NCBI RefSeq assembly: GCF_003112555.1
Contig: NZ_BEWB01000019.1
Span: forward strand, 1 to 64,000
DNA: 64,000 nucleotides
Direction: 5' to 3'
Source: Streptomyces coelicoflavus
Lineage (GTDB): Bacteria; Actinomycetota; Actinomycetes; Streptomycetales; Streptomycetaceae
The position numbers were made by a program, and so were the translations under genes. The notes beneath the pieces are model-generated. The model had not been told where the DNA came from. It ran no database searches and worked only from the letters and a program-made list of their open reading frames with translations. Positions 43,040 through 51,530 of this stretch are shown here, piece after piece. Within the stretch, counting starts at the first letter, position 1, and every line of letters starts with the position of its first letter.

Positions 43040-44470
43040 TCAGTGGGTGGCCGGGGCGGTGTCCGCACGGGTGCTGCCGGTCTCCGCGGGAGGTGCGGGG
43101 GTACGGAGCCGGGCCGCGACCAGTGCCGCGATCACGGCGATCACCGCACCGGCGAGGAACGCCGCGCCGATGCCTTCGGTGAGGGCCGCGGCGCTCTCCT
43201 TCCCGGCCGCGCCCGTGCGGGCGGCCGCGATCCCGGAGAGGGCCGCGAGGCCGATCACGGAGCCGAACTGCAGGCTGGTGTTGACCAGTCCCGAGGCGAG
43301 CCCGGACTCCTCGTCGCCGGTGCCCGCGGTGGCGGCCACCTGGGTGGTGATGGACGCCAGCGGCAGCGCGACACCCAGCACCAGGCTGGGGAAGAGCACC
43401 TCGCTGACGAACGAGCCGTCCGCCGAGAGCCGCGACATCCACGCCATGCCGACGGCGATCAGCACGAACCCGGCGCACATCACGGTGCGCAGCCCGAACC
43501 GGCCGATCAGCCGGTCCGCGGAGCCCGCGACCAGGACCACGGTGATGGACAGCGGCAGCAGTCCGAGGCCGCCGCCCACCGCGTCGTACCCCAGGACGTT
43601 CTGGAGGTAGAGGCTCACCAGGAAGAACATCGGGAACAGCGACATCTGCCACATCGCGGCCAGGATGTTCGCCGAGCGCAGCGTGTGGCGCTTGAAGACG
43701 TCCAGCGGCACCAGGGGTGCTGCCGCCCTGCGCTCGATCAGGACGAAGGCGGTCAGCAGCAGCACGGCCCCGGCGGCCGTGCCGAGGGTCTGCGGCGCGT
43801 CCCAGCCGGCTTCCCCTGCGCTGACGACGGCGTAGGCGAGCAGCGCGAGCCCCGTGGTGACCGTCACCGCGCCGGGCAGGTCGATGCCGCGCCCGTCGCG
43901 TTCGGCGCGTCCCTCGGGCAGCAGCCTGAACGCCGGGACCATCAGGACCAGTCCGGCGACGACGTTCATGGCGAAGGTGGACTCCCAGCCGAACCAGCTG
44001 GTCAGCACGCCGCCCAGGACGGTGCCCGCAGCGCCTCCGGCGCCGGCCATCGCCGCGAAGACGCCGAGGGCCCGGTGCCGTCCCGGCCCGTCCTCGAACA
44101 GCATCAGCAGCAGGGCCAGTGCGGAGGCCGCCGCCATCGCCGCTCCCACGCCCTGCAGCGTGCGCGCCGCGATGAGCAGGGCGGCGCTGTTGGCGAAGGT
44201 GCCGAAGAGGGAGGCGAGGATCAGGACCGCGAGGCCCGACACGAACACCCTGCGCCGCCCGAGGAGGTCGGCCGCCCGCCCGCTGAGCAGCAGCAGCCCG
44301 CCGAAGGAGACCAGGTAGGCGTTGGCCACCCAGGACAGGGCCGCCGGTGAGATGTCGAGCTCCCGGCCCATGGAGGGGGCCGCGACGTTGATCACCGAGG
44401 TGTCCAGGATCAGTACGAACTGGGTGCCCGCGAGCAGTGCGAGCGCCCAGCCGCTCTTAGCGGCCGCCAT
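43040..44470 (-). CDS. MFS exporter, DHA2 (14-TM) family
   Basis: A 476-residue membrane protein. The first helix has QFVLILDTSVINVAAPSM, the DHA2 signature; GRAADLLGRRRVFVSGL is the conserved loop after helix 2; LLIAARTLQGVGAAM is motif B. About 14 hydrophobic segments fit an efflux pump of the EmrB/QacA kind. It overlaps the hydroxylase gene upstream by 14 bases and likely exports the cluster product or a precursor. Confidence 0.92.
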   Translation of the reverse strand: MAAAKSGWALALLAGTQFVLILDTSVINVAAPSMGRELDISPAALSWVANAYLVSFGGLLLLSGRAADLLGRRRVFVSGLAVLILASLFGTFANSAALLIAARTLQGVGAAMAAASALALLLMLFEDGPGRHRALGVFAAMAGAGGAAGTVLGGVLTSWFGWESTFAMNVVAGLVLMVPAFRLLPEGRAERDGRGIDLPGAVTVTTGLALLAYAVVSAGEAGWDAPQTLGTAAGAVLLLTAFVLIERRAAAPLVPLDVFKRHTLRSANILAAMWQMSLFPMFFLVSLYLQNVLGYDAVGGGLGLLPLSITVVLVAGSADRLIGRFGLRTVMCAGFVLIAVGMAWMSRLSADGSFVSEVLFPSLVLGVALPLASITTQVAATAGTGDEESGLASGLVNTSLQFGSVIGLAALSGIAAARTGAAGKESAAALTEGIGAAFLAGAVIAVIAALVAARLRTPAPPAETGSTRADTAPATH

Positions 44471-45956
44471 GGGAACCCGCCCCGGTCCCCGGGCCCTCGC
44501 CCAGCTCGTACCCGTCGAGGCAGGACTGGGTGAACGCCTCCAGGAGGTCCGGGCGGCCGTCCCGGAGGATGCCGGGAAGATAGACGTGCGGGGCGCCGTG
44601 ATAGAAGCGCTCGTACTGCTCGTGGCGGCTGGCGAACTCCGAACCGAGCGCGTCCCAGGCGAGCTTGAGGAGCTTGATCCGCTGCTCGGCAGGGGTGCCG
44701 GGGGAGCGGACGTACTTGGCGACCAGGCGGCCCAGTTCCGGGTGGTCGAGGTCGTAGCCGGAGGCCGGGAGCTGGATCAGGCCGCCGCCGGCCAGCATCT
44801 TCAGCTCGGCGAGGACCTTGGGGTAGAGGTCGCCGGCCATGGCCCGGTGCGCGGAGGCGATCTCCCGGCTGATGTGGACGGGGCCGCCCGCCCCGCCGAT
44901 CTGTTCGTACTCGGTCTCGGCCGCGAGCACCATCGACTTGGCGATGTTGAGCCAGCCGATCAGCCGTCCGAGCTGCATCTGGACCGGCGGCAGGTGGTAG
45001 GTGTTGTTCGACTTGGCCAGCAGGATCGCGAGCCCGGTGAGGAATTCCAGCTTGGTCCAGTAGCGGACGGACGCCTGGTGGACGAAGTTGGTGTACGCGG
45101 GGGTGCCCCACCACATCTGGAAGGTGGCGTCCACGTTGCGGTAGGTGAGGACGTTCTCCCACGGCACGAACACGTCGTCGCACACCAGCAGCGCGTCGTT
45201 CTCGTCGAAGCGCGAGGAGAGCGGGTTGTCGAACACGCTGCGCGCCCCGGCCTCGTAGGAGGTGCGGGAGATGAACTTCAGGCCCGGGGTGTCGATGGGC
45301 ACGGAGAAGCACAGGGCGTAGTCGACGTCCTGCGGGGCGAGCGGTTCGATGGTGCCGACGATGATCTCGTCGCCGAAGACCGCCGCGGTGCCGATCATCT
45401 TGGCGCCGCGCACCACGATGCCGTCGTCACGCTCCTTGACGACGCGCACGTACAGGTCGTCCTCCTCCTGCTCGGAGGCGGACTTCGTGCGGTCGATCTG
45501 CGGATTGGTGATGGTGAACGCCTGGTACAGGCTGCCCTCCGTCATCCGCCGGTGGTAGGCGGCCAGGTTGTCCCGCCCGTCGAACTCGGCGCCCGCGAAC
45601 ACCTCGGGGGCGGACACGAACCCTGCGATGCCGGTGGCCATGTAGTCGGGCGAGCGGCCGAGGAAGCCGTAGCTGGCCTCGGACCAGGTCTTGAACGCCG
45701 CCCGGCGCTCCACCAGTTCCGAGTGGGTGCGCGGCACGTGATAGGCGCGCAGGATCCGCTGTTCAGTGCCCTCCGGCTGCACGGTGAGCACGTCGCGGGC
45801 CGGTCCGTCGGCGGCGAGGTCGTAGAGGTCCGCGATGGAGCGGGCGGTGTTGCGGAACGCGTGGTGCTCGGTGATGTCCTTGACCAGCTCTCCGTCGAGC
45901 CAGACGGCACGGCCGTCACGCAAGGAGGCGAGGTAGTCCTGGCCGGTGCGGGGCAT
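44457..45956 (-). CDS. HpaB/PvcC-type flavin-dependent aromatic hydroxylase
   Basis: A 499-residue protein of the 4-hydroxyphenylacetate 3-monooxygenase large-subunit family: MPRTGQDYLASLRDGRAVWL at the start, HHAFRNTARSIADLYD, GAKMIGTAAVFGDE and FVPWENVLTYRNVD. These FADH2-dependent enzymes hydroxylate phenols next to an OH and need a separate flavin reductase; no reductase gene is in the cluster. ATG 45956 follows AGGAGAGAA. Second gene of the leftward operon. Confidence 0.92.
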   Translation of the reverse strand: MPRTGQDYLASLRDGRAVWLDGELVKDITEHHAFRNTARSIADLYDLAADGPARDVLTVQPEGTEQRILRAYHVPRTHSELVERRAAFKTWSEASYGFLGRSPDYMATGIAGFVSAPEVFAGAEFDGRDNLAAYHRRMTEGSLYQAFTITNPQIDRTKSASEQEEDDLYVRVVKERDDGIVVRGAKMIGTAAVFGDEIIVGTIEPLAPQDVDYALCFSVPIDTPGLKFISRTSYEAGARSVFDNPLSSRFDENDALLVCDDVFVPWENVLTYRNVDATFQMWWGTPAYTNFVHQASVRYWTKLEFLTGLAILLAKSNNTYHLPPVQMQLGRLIGWLNIAKSMVLAAETEYEQIGGAGGPVHISREIASAHRAMAGDLYPKVLAELKMLAGGGLIQLPASGYDLDHPELGRLVAKYVRSPGTPAEQRIKLLKLAWDALGSEFASRHEQYERFYHGAPHVYLPGILRDGRPDLLEAFTQSCLDGYELGEGPGTGAGSHGGR

Positions 45957-46032
45957 TTCTCTCCTGAATCACGGTGGGTGAGGGTGGTGGGGTGCAGGAA
46001 GAAGCTGCGGGTGTCCGCGGGTGCGGGCCGGG

Positions 46033-47331
46033 TCAGCGGGCCGCCCCGGCCCGGGCCGGGTGCGCAGGGCCCTCCGGGCTCCCGTACGGGGAGGGGAAGT
46101 TGGAGGAGTCCGGGTCGGTGCCGGCAGCCGTCGCGTAGGCGTGCGCGATCGCCGCCAGTTCGCGGTGCGGCAGCACGTCGTCGGCGTCGCCGGTGCCGGT
46201 GCCGGTGAATCCCTCGGGCGCCCGCGCGCAGGCGAGGTCGATGACGACTTCCGGGCCTTTCGCCCGGTTCATCAGCTGCAGCCGGTTCATGGCGGGCCGC
46301 CGCTCGCGGTCGTACTCGCGCAGTGCGTGCACCGGGTCCGCGTGCAGGGACACCGCGTGGGCCAGGGCGCGGGCGTCGACCACCGCCTGGGTGGTGGCGT
46401 TGGAGCCCATGGGCGCCATGGCGTGGGCGGCGTCTCCGAGCAGGGTGACCGGGCCGAAGGACCAGCGTGGCAAGGGGTCGCGGTCCATCATGGGGAACTC
46501 CTGCGCGGGTTCCGCGCCGCCCAGGACGTCGCGCACTACGAGGTCCTCGCAGCGCCAGTCGGCGAACCGGGGCAGGAACCTGTCGCGGACCTCGGCGGGC
46601 CGGACGTCGAGGTCGCCCGTGTACGAGGCCGCCCAGTTGACCGGCACGTCGCCCGAGGCGTCGGGGATGTCGGCGAGCGGGTAGACGACGACCTTCCAGT
46701 GGCCGTCGCCCATCACGACCATGGACCGCCCGCCCATGAACGGGCGGCTGCGGGTCACACCGCGCCACACCACCACGCCCTGGGAGCGGGGCGATCCCTC
46801 CTGCGGGTAAAGGGTGCCGCGCACCGCGGAGCGGATGCCGTCCGCGCCGACCAGGACGTCGGTCTCGACGGTGCTCGCCGTGCCGCCCCGGGACCGGTGG
46901 CCCAGGTCCACTTGGACGCGACCGGAGTCGGCCACGGTGAATCCGGTGAGCCGCGCGTCGGTGCGGACGGCGTCGGGGCCCAGCCGTTCGGCGACCCGGT
47001 CGGCGAGGAGCTCCTGCAAGGAGCCGCGAAACACGGCCAGTTGGGGCCAGCGGTGTCCGGCGCCGTGGCCGCGCCGCTCGCTCCACACGGTCTGACCATG
47101 GTGGTTGAAGTAGCCGAGCCGCTCCAACGGGACGGACCGGCGCAGCAGTTCCTCGTACAGGCCGAGCGCCGCGAGTTCGCGCACGGCGTTCGGCAGGAGG
47201 TTGATGCCGGCTCCCAACGGGCGGATCTCCGGCGCGGCCTCGACCACGCATACGTCCTCACACCCTGCGGCATGCAGGCTCAGCGCAGCGGTCAGCCCAC
47301 CGATGCCGGCCCCTGCGATCAGGATGTTCAT
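46033..47331 (-). CDS. FAD-dependent aromatic monooxygenase, copy 2
   Basis: A 432-residue group A monooxygenase, clearly paralogous to the one at 37657-38946 (GAGIGGLTAALSLHAAG, LPNAVRELAALGLYEELL, GADGIRSAVRGTL, LLGDAAHAMAPMGSNATTQ). Differences are concentrated in the substrate half and in the last 40 residues. First gene of the ten-gene leftward operon, divergent from the AraC regulator. ATG 47331 with a GGGGGAACAGGAG stretch upstream; an in-frame extension further upstream is not family-like. Confidence 0.9.
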   Translation of the reverse strand: MNILIAGAGIGGLTAALSLHAAGCEDVCVVEAAPEIRPLGAGINLLPNAVRELAALGLYEELLRRSVPLERLGYFNHHGQTVWSERRGHGAGHRWPQLAVFRGSLQELLADRVAERLGPDAVRTDARLTGFTVADSGRVQVDLGHRSRGGTASTVETDVLVGADGIRSAVRGTLYPQEGSPRSQGVVVWRGVTRSRPFMGGRSMVVMGDGHWKVVVYPLADIPDASGDVPVNWAASYTGDLDVRPAEVRDRFLPRFADWRCEDLVVRDVLGGAEPAQEFPMMDRDPLPRWSFGPVTLLGDAAHAMAPMGSNATTQAVVDARALAHAVSLHADPVHALREYDRERRPAMNRLQLMNRAKGPEVVIDLACARAPEGFTGTGTGDADDVLPHRELAAIAHAYATAAGTDPDSSNFPSPYGSPEGPAHPARAGAAR

Positions 47332-47390
47332 CTCCTGTTCCCCCCGTGGCTCAATCACAGGGGATGCCCCCCGTTGGCCAGCCCCTCTCC

Positions 47391-47450
47391 CTCTAGAGTT
47401 CTCAGGCCAGGAGGTAAAATCAATTAACCGGAGACTCAAACCGTTTAAGG
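47391..47450. promoter_or_regulatory. AT-rich divergent control region between the operon and araC
   Basis: The 126-base gap between the leftward operon and the AraC gene has an unusually AT-rich core (GTAAAATCAATTAACC near 47414-47429). It should hold both promoters and probably the AraC site. I cannot assign -35/-10 pairs with confidence. Confidence 0.4.
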
Positions 47451-47457
47451 ATTGTCC

Positions 47458-48447
47458 ATGCCGCAGGTCGACGTTCTCAGTGAGCTGCTCAAGCCTTTAC
47501 GGCTGGCTGACACCTACTACAGCAAGTGGCTGGCCGGCGGGAGCTGGGGAATCGTCGGAGAGGACGACAGCCACGCGATACTCCATTACATGGTGCGCAA
47601 CGGGTGCTACATATCCTTCGGCGACGAAGAGCCGATACGGCTGCACGAGGGCGACCTCGCGGTGTTTCCGCACGGGTCGGCCCATTCCTTCTCCTCCGAT
47701 ACCCGGCGGGCGACGACTCCGTTGCATTCCGTCCTTCCGGACCTCTCCCCCGGGGGTTCCGCTTCAGTCTTCGTCGGAAATGCCGCACCGGACACCGAAA
47801 TACTCTGCGCCAGCCTGCATTACGACCCAGTGACGGAACCCGCGCTGTATCGGGCGCTGCCCCGCATCATCGTGCTGCGCCGGGACCTGCTCCGCGACGA
47901 GCCGCTGCTGCACTACACGCTCGAATGCCTGACCCGGGAAAGCACCCGGATGGCGCCGGGGGCCCAGTTGGTCTCGTTGCGCGCCTTCGAGATGGTCTTC
48001 GTCCTGGCGCTGCGTACGGCGATGGAGCGGCTGACCGAGGCGTCTCCCGCGCTCAAGGCGCTGCGCCACGAGGGGGTCAGTCGGGCGCTGACGGCCATCT
48101 ACGCCTCGTACGCCAGTCCCTGGACGGTCGAATCCCTGGCCAGGGAGGCGGGAATGTCACGTGCCGTATTCTCCCGGATGTTCCGCGAACTCGTCGGTGA
48201 ACCGCCGGCCCGGCACCTGCTGTTCCGCAGGCTCCAGGAGGCCCGCAGGATGCTGGCCGATCCGTCGATTCCGCAGCAGGAAATCCACCGGATCATCGGG
48301 TACGGGAGTCATGTGGGGTTCCATCTGGCGTTCCGCAAGGAGTTCGGCATGACGCCAGGGGAGTACCGTGCGCAGCGACTCGACCAGGCGCCGCCCGGAA
48401 CTATTCCGCAGACGAACGTTAACCAGAACCAGACAGTTCAGCATTGA
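47458..48447 (+). CDS. AraC-family regulator with a TTA codon
   Basis: A 329-residue regulator. The N-terminal cupin-like domain includes GCYISFGDEEPIRLHEGDLA (about 45-64); the C-terminal pair of HTHs runs from about 215 to 310 (WTVESLAREAGMSRAVFSRM, then IGYGSHVGFHLAFRKEFGM). Codon 14 is TTA (47497-47499), the rare leucine codon read only by the bldA tRNA, so translation should depend on bldA. AAGGA lies 7 bases before the ATG at 47458; a TTG two codons earlier is possible. It likely activates the operon to its left and the dioxygenase gene to its right. Confidence 0.9.
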   Translation: MPQVDVLSELLKPLRLADTYYSKWLAGGSWGIVGEDDSHAILHYMVRNGCYISFGDEEPIRLHEGDLAVFPHGSAHSFSSDTRRATTPLHSVLPDLSPGGSASVFVGNAAPDTEILCASLHYDPVTEPALYRALPRIIVLRRDLLRDEPLLHYTLECLTRESTRMAPGAQLVSLRAFEMVFVLALRTAMERLTEASPALKALRHEGVSRALTAIYASYASPWTVESLAREAGMSRAVFSRMFRELVGEPPARHLLFRRLQEARRMLADPSIPQQEIHRIIGYGSHVGFHLAFRKEFGMTPGEYRAQRLDQAPPGTIPQTNVNQNQTVQH

Positions 48448-48456
48448 ACCCCTCCA

Positions 48457-48488
48457 TCGGGTCGGCCAAGAGTTGAAGGCCGGCCCGA
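48457..48488 (+). terminator. Hairpin between araC and the dioxygenase gene
   Basis: TCGGGTCGGCC (48457-48467) pairs with GGCCGGCCCGA (48478-48488), one mismatch, with a 10-base loop. It lies 9 bases after the araC stop and just before the ribosome site of the next gene, so it could end araC transcripts or shape the leader of the next gene. Confidence 0.45.
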
Positions 48489-48506
48489 CGAGTGGAGGAG
48501 CTCACC

Positions 48507-50591
48507 ATGCCTGGACAGTTTGACGGAACACAAGGAGTGTTTACCGGGGAGAACAGCCCCGGGGAAATCCTTCGGTCCGCGGAAATCCTGAACAGGGAAC
48601 GGGGGCACGAAAATTTCGGCCCGCTGTCATTGACCCACGGATTCACCCCCGGACCGGACCCGCTGGCCGCCCTCCCCTCCTCCCACGCTGCCTGGGACGA
48701 ACTCGCACGCGACCTGCCCGAGCTGTACGCGAGCCTCGAACTGCGCCGCCGACTGGAGCGGGCGGAGCCGTTCGACGCGTCCGAGTCGGCGCTCCCGGAC
48801 CGCTACCTCCAGCGTGCGGCGACCGTCCTCGGCATCCTCGTGCACGCCTACCATCGGGTCTCCCCCCGGCACGACACCCCGACCCCGGACGCGATCCTCG
48901 TGCCGTGGCACGAGGTGTGCGCCCGGCTGGGCAGGGAGACCCCCTTCCTGTCCTATCTGGACCTCATCGTGTGCAACTGGCGGTTCCGGGACCCGGCAGG
49001 CACGGGGCCGCGCACGGTGGAGAACCTGCGGCTCCTGGTCCCGACCGTGGGAACCGACGAGGAGCAGTTCTTCTATCTGACCCAGTTGGAAATGCTGCAC
49101 CGGGGCAGCCCGCTGGTGGGCTCCTCGATACGCGCGTGCGCGGCCGTGGAGTTCGACGACGCCCCTTCCCTGGCGGCGGAAATGACCGCGATGGCGGACT
49201 GCGTCGCGGACATCACCCGATACGGCCTGCCGAAGATCGACCCGCGCGCGGGTCGCGCATTCCACGTCGACCCCGTCGTCTGGGCCAAAACCGTGGCGCC
49301 GCTCGCCGTGCCGCTGGTCGAGCACGGTCTCGGGCCGAGCGGTACCGCCTCCCCCATGTTCCATCTGCTGGATTCGGTGATCGGCCGGGCCGGTTACCGC
49401 TCCTTCATCGGCAACGAGGCGTCCCGCCTGCGCGAGAACTTTCCCGTTGCCTGGCGGTCCTTTATCCAGTCCGTGGGTTGCCGTTCCCTGCCCGATTACG
49501 TCGCGACCGGCGGCCATCCCGAACTCGAAGCCGCGCTGGCGGGCCTCAGGAAGGCGTATTCCGGAGAGGGCGGCCTGCTCTCCCGGCACCGGCTCAAGGT
49601 GTCCGGCTATCTGAACACCTCTTACCGGGTGGGCCGGGACGTGACGATATCCGGATTCCCGGCGGCGGTCCGGGTCGGCAACGAACTGGCCGCGTCCCGC
49701 GCGGAACGCCATTCCGGCACCGGCACGGAGGAAAAATCACCCCTTCCCGCCATCCAGCCCGCCCCCGAACCCGAGCAAAGAATCATCTTCCCCTCCGAAC
49801 TCCTCCGGCACGACCACCGCGCCTCCCGCCAATGGATCTGCTTCGAAAACCAGGTGTACGACGTCACCAGATTTCTGCGCCGGCACCCGGGCGGGGCGAC
49901 CCCTCTGACAAATTACCTGGGTACCGACGTCACCGAAATATTCGAGCACATCGGTCACGACCGGGACGACGGCGTGACGGCAAGTCTGCGCAGAATGCGG
50001 ATCGGCGTCGCCAGGCGCCCCGCACTCCTCCTCACGGACAAGACCCGTTCCACTCCCCTGGCCTGCACATACGAAACCTGGCTCGGCTGGGCAGCGGAAC
50101 TGACCCAGCGCTCGAACGCCTTGGCCGCCGACCTCTCCATCCGAGACGCCCGCACGAGCGCGGCGACCGAACGGGGCGAATTGACGCGCTACACCCTGCA
50201 GTTCGCGGTGGAGGTGCACGAGAGGTTCGTGGCCCGCACCCGTCTCGACATCGCGACGACGATCACCGAGGAACTCCGCGGGGGGATCGAAAGCTCCGCC
50301 CTTCCGCTGTACCGGGCGGACCACCTTGTCTCGGCCGTCACACAGCTCTACGACGCCCTGGAATCGGCGGACGAGATGCAACTGAAGCTCTTGGAAGAGG
50401 AATGGCGCGAAGTGACGGAACGCGATCTCACCTATCTGCGTTCCGTGAAATCAATTCTCGTCCACGGCCTCCACGACATGGAAACCCGGCACGCGAACAC
50501 GCCGGACGACCTCCCGCAACTGCTCGGCCACCGTATCGACGCGATCCACGAGGCCACCGCTTCATATCATCGAGCAGACAACGACGCGTGA
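48507..50591 (+). CDS. Indoleamine 2,3-dioxygenase fused to cytochrome b5 and an unknown C-terminal domain
   Basis: A 694-residue three-part protein. Residues 1-400 are an indoleamine 2,3-dioxygenase domain: RETPFLSYLDLIVCNW, ENLRLLVPTVGTDEEQFFY, and RHRLKVSGYLN plus GRDVTISGFPA, with His 361 as the likely heme ligand. Residues about 437-500 are a cytochrome b5 domain (ICFENQVYDVTRFLRRHPGG and EIFEHIGHD), with axial His 460 and His 484 at the canonical 24-residue spacing. Residues 505-694 are mainly helical and match nothing I know. IDO needs an electron donor to reach the ferrous state, and cytochrome b5 is a known one, so the fusion looks self-supplied. GGAGGAG precedes ATG 48507. Confidence 0.9.
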   Translation: MPGQFDGTQGVFTGENSPGEILRSAEILNRERGHENFGPLSLTHGFTPGPDPLAALPSSHAAWDELARDLPELYASLELRRRLERAEPFDASESALPDRYLQRAATVLGILVHAYHRVSPRHDTPTPDAILVPWHEVCARLGRETPFLSYLDLIVCNWRFRDPAGTGPRTVENLRLLVPTVGTDEEQFFYLTQLEMLHRGSPLVGSSIRACAAVEFDDAPSLAAEMTAMADCVADITRYGLPKIDPRAGRAFHVDPVVWAKTVAPLAVPLVEHGLGPSGTASPMFHLLDSVIGRAGYRSFIGNEASRLRENFPVAWRSFIQSVGCRSLPDYVATGGHPELEAALAGLRKAYSGEGGLLSRHRLKVSGYLNTSYRVGRDVTISGFPAAVRVGNELAASRAERHSGTGTEEKSPLPAIQPAPEPEQRIIFPSELLRHDHRASRQWICFENQVYDVTRFLRRHPGGATPLTNYLGTDVTEIFEHIGHDRDDGVTASLRRMRIGVARRPALLLTDKTRSTPLACTYETWLGWAAELTQRSNALAADLSIRDARTSAATERGELTRYTLQFAVEVHERFVARTRLDIATTITEELRGGIESSALPLYRADHLVSAVTQLYDALESADEMQLKLLEEEWREVTERDLTYLRSVKSILVHGLHDMETRHANTPDDLPQLLGHRIDAIHEATASYHRADNDA

Positions 50592-50684
50592 CACCCTGCC
50601 AGGGACAGCGGCCTGCGGGGGTTGTCCCCACCCCGGCGCCCAAATACCGGGCCGTCTGCGGGCGGGCGCCCGTACGGTGTGGTC

Positions 50685-51524
50685 ATGTCTGACAGCGCAT
50701 CGGCACCTCGGTTCGACCTCGACGCCTACTTCGGGCGCATCGGCTGGGCGGGCGGGCGGCGGCCCGACGCGGCCACCCTCCGGGGCGTGCAACTCGCCCA
50801 CCTGCGCGCCATCCCCTTCGAGAACCTGGACGCGCTCGGCGGCCGGGCCCCCTCCCTCGACCTCGCCGACTTGATGGCCAAGCTGGTCCACGGCCGCCGG
50901 CGTGGCGGGTACTGCTACGAGCACAACACCCTGTTCGCCGCGGCCCTGGAGGCGCTCGGCGTCCGGGTGACCCTGCTGACCGCGCGGGTCGTCCTCGGCG
51001 CCGACCGCTTCGCGGACCGGCCGCGCACCCACATGGCCCTGCTCGCCGAGCTGCCCGGCGACCCGCGGCCGTACCTGGCCGACGTCGGCTTCGGGGCTCT
51101 CGGCTCGCTCCTCGAACCGGTGCCGCTGATCGCGGACACCGAGTTCCACGATGCCGGACGCCGGCACCGGCTGGTGCACGCGCCGGGCCGGGGGCCGCTG
51201 GAGACCTGGGTGCTCCAGGCGCACCGCGCGGGTGACTGGCAGGCGCAGTACGCCTTCACCGTGGAGCCGTTCGAGCCGTCCGACTACGAGGTGATCAACT
51301 GGCACGTCGCCACGAACCCGCGTTCCCCGTTCGCCCGGCGCCCCTACGTCCAGCGCCTCACCCCGGACGCGCACCTGCTCCTCGACGGCGACCGCCTCAC
51401 CGTCACCCGCACCGACGACGGCACGGTCACCGAACGGAAGCTGCCCGGCGAGACGGAGGCCCGCCGGGCACTGGCGGAGGAGTTCGGCATCGACGCCCCC
51501 GAGGGGCTGACGCTGCTGCGGTGA
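50685..51524 (+). CDS. Arylamine N-acetyltransferase
   Basis: A 279-residue NAT. The catalytic triad is visible: Cys in RRGGYCYEHNTLF near residue 76, His in RPRTHMALLAEL near 119 and Asp in YLADVGFGALG near 132. NATs acetylate aryl amines and hydrazines from acetyl-CoA, and relatives close rings in ansamycin pathways. It follows the dioxygenase gene by about 90 bases in the same direction, so it may belong to the cluster (aryl amines such as anthranilate or aminophenyl-pyrrole would be natural substrates) or be an unrelated neighbour. It converges on argS with 6 bases between. Confidence 0.92.
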   Translation: MSDSASAPRFDLDAYFGRIGWAGGRRPDAATLRGVQLAHLRAIPFENLDALGGRAPSLDLADLMAKLVHGRRRGGYCYEHNTLFAAALEALGVRVTLLTARVVLGADRFADRPRTHMALLAELPGDPRPYLADVGFGALGSLLEPVPLIADTEFHDAGRRHRLVHAPGRGPLETWVLQAHRAGDWQAQYAFTVEPFEPSDYEVINWHVATNPRSPFARRPYVQRLTPDAHLLLDGDRLTVTRTDDGTVTERKLPGETEARRALAEEFGIDAPEGLTLLR

Positions 51525-51530
51525 GGGTGC

